This document shows, piece after piece, positions 4,882 to 5,298 of a stretch of 5,298 bases of DNA. The position numbers were made by a program, and so were the translations under genes. Numbering within the stretch: position 1 is the first letter of the stretch; each line of letters opens with the position of its first letter. This stretch comes from Desulfarculaceae bacterium (lineage in GTDB: Bacteria; Desulfobacterota; Desulfobacteria; Desulfobacterales; Desulfobacteraceae), in assembly GCA_021737205.1 (NCBI GenBank), contig JAIPEK010000177.1:1-5298 (forward strand). The letters are read 5' to 3'. The notes beneath the pieces are model-generated. The model saw only the letters and a program-made list of their open reading frames with translations. It made no database searches and had not been told where the DNA came from.

Positions 4882-5298
4882 GCAGATCATCGATACAGCC
4901 ACAAATCATGAAACCCCGGAAGGCATCGTGCTCCGGCTCAAAACGGCTGGTCCCGTTCCAAGGGCGTATGCATGGCTGATCGACTGCATGATCCGGGCGG
5001 GTATCTACCTGGTCCTGGTGCCGGTGCTTTCCGCTTTCAGCAGAGCCGGAACCGCAGTGATGCTCATATGCCTGTTCCTTTTGGAATGGTTTTATCCGGT
5101 TGTTTTCGAGGTGTATTCGGGCACCACCCCGGGAAAGCGGTCCCTGGGGCTCTGTGTGGTTCATGACAACGGAACGCCGGTGGATATCTCTTCTTCCCTG
5201 TTACGGAACCTGTTGCGGGCGGCGGATTTTTTTCCTGTCTTTTACGCCGCTGGCCTTGTTTTCATGATGTGCAACAGGAATTTTATACGGCTCGGTGA
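4880..5298 (+). CDS. RDD family membrane protein, 3' end missing
   Basis: 139 codons are visible and the frame is still open at the window edge (the terminal TGA is out of frame). Residues 11-25 (ETPEGIVLRLKTAGP) are the usual lead-in of this family. The first RDD signature, R28-A-Y-A-W-L-I-D35, is followed by a helix at about 33-52 and a second at about 57-78. GTTPGKRSLGLCVV (81-94) is the conserved cytoplasmic loop G-x-x-P-G-K, VDISSSLLRNLLRAADFFP (101-119) carries the second conserved Arg/Asp segment, and a third helix covers about 117-131. The last residues, NRNFIRLG, match the family's N-x-x-x-x-RLGD ending motif, so probably only a short C-terminal part is lost. RDD proteins are poorly characterised; some are linked to ion or solute transport. 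It lies 31 bases after the BPSS1780-like gene. Confidence 0.85.
   Translation, partial: MQIIDTATNHETPEGIVLRLKTAGPVPRAYAWLIDCMIRAGIYLVLVPVLSAFSRAGTAVMLICLFLLEWFYPVVFEVYSGTTPGKRSLGLCVVHDNGTPVDISSSLLRNLLRAADFFPVFYAAGLVFMMCNRNFIRLG

Overview
The window looks like chromosomal DNA from a free-living, motile, Gram-negative bacterium. Protein style and gene mix (stand-alone COG2984-type binding protein, CheX-like DUF3334 protein, small double-CxxC protein, BPSS1780/RDD membrane proteins) suggest a sulfate-reducer-like Desulfobacterota member. That placement is an impression from family resemblance, not a search. There is no sign of a mobile element, tRNA, rRNA or CRISPR array.

Layout. (1) Bases 1-983, plus strand: the 3' part of a periplasmic ABC-type substrate-binding protein; only its signal peptide is cut off by the window edge. 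(2) Bases 984-1160: intergenic, with a weak terminator candidate, a good sigma70-type promoter (TTGACA-17-TATTGT) and a dyad on the predicted transcription start. (3) Bases 1161-3244, plus strand: a probable three-gene transcript of a CheX-like/DUF3334 protein, a CheR methyltransferase and a TrmH/SpoU-family RNA methyltransferase. (4) Bases 3245-3430, minus strand: a 61-residue double-CxxC protein whose stop codon directly abuts the stop of the RNA methyltransferase gene. (5) Bases 3431-3630: a divergent promoter region. (6) Bases 3631-4848, plus strand: a BPSS1780-like multi-pass membrane protein with a soluble N-terminal domain. (7) Bases 4880 to the end: the 5' part of an RDD-family membrane protein that runs off the window.

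How the genes may work together. The CheX-like protein and CheR are the two typical adaptation activities of a chemosensory pathway: CheY-phosphate removal and receptor methylation. They are encoded together with no receptor, CheA or CheY in view. The CheX-like protein carries DxxN where CheX/CheC enzymes have ExxN, and its C-terminal tail resembles the CheY-binding peptide of CheZ. The RNA methyltransferase is probably a passenger in the operon. The last two genes form a separate membrane-protein unit of unknown role. Three of the six internal gene starts appear to be TTG (cheR, the RNA methyltransferase, RDD), each supported by a Shine-Dalgarno-like sequence.
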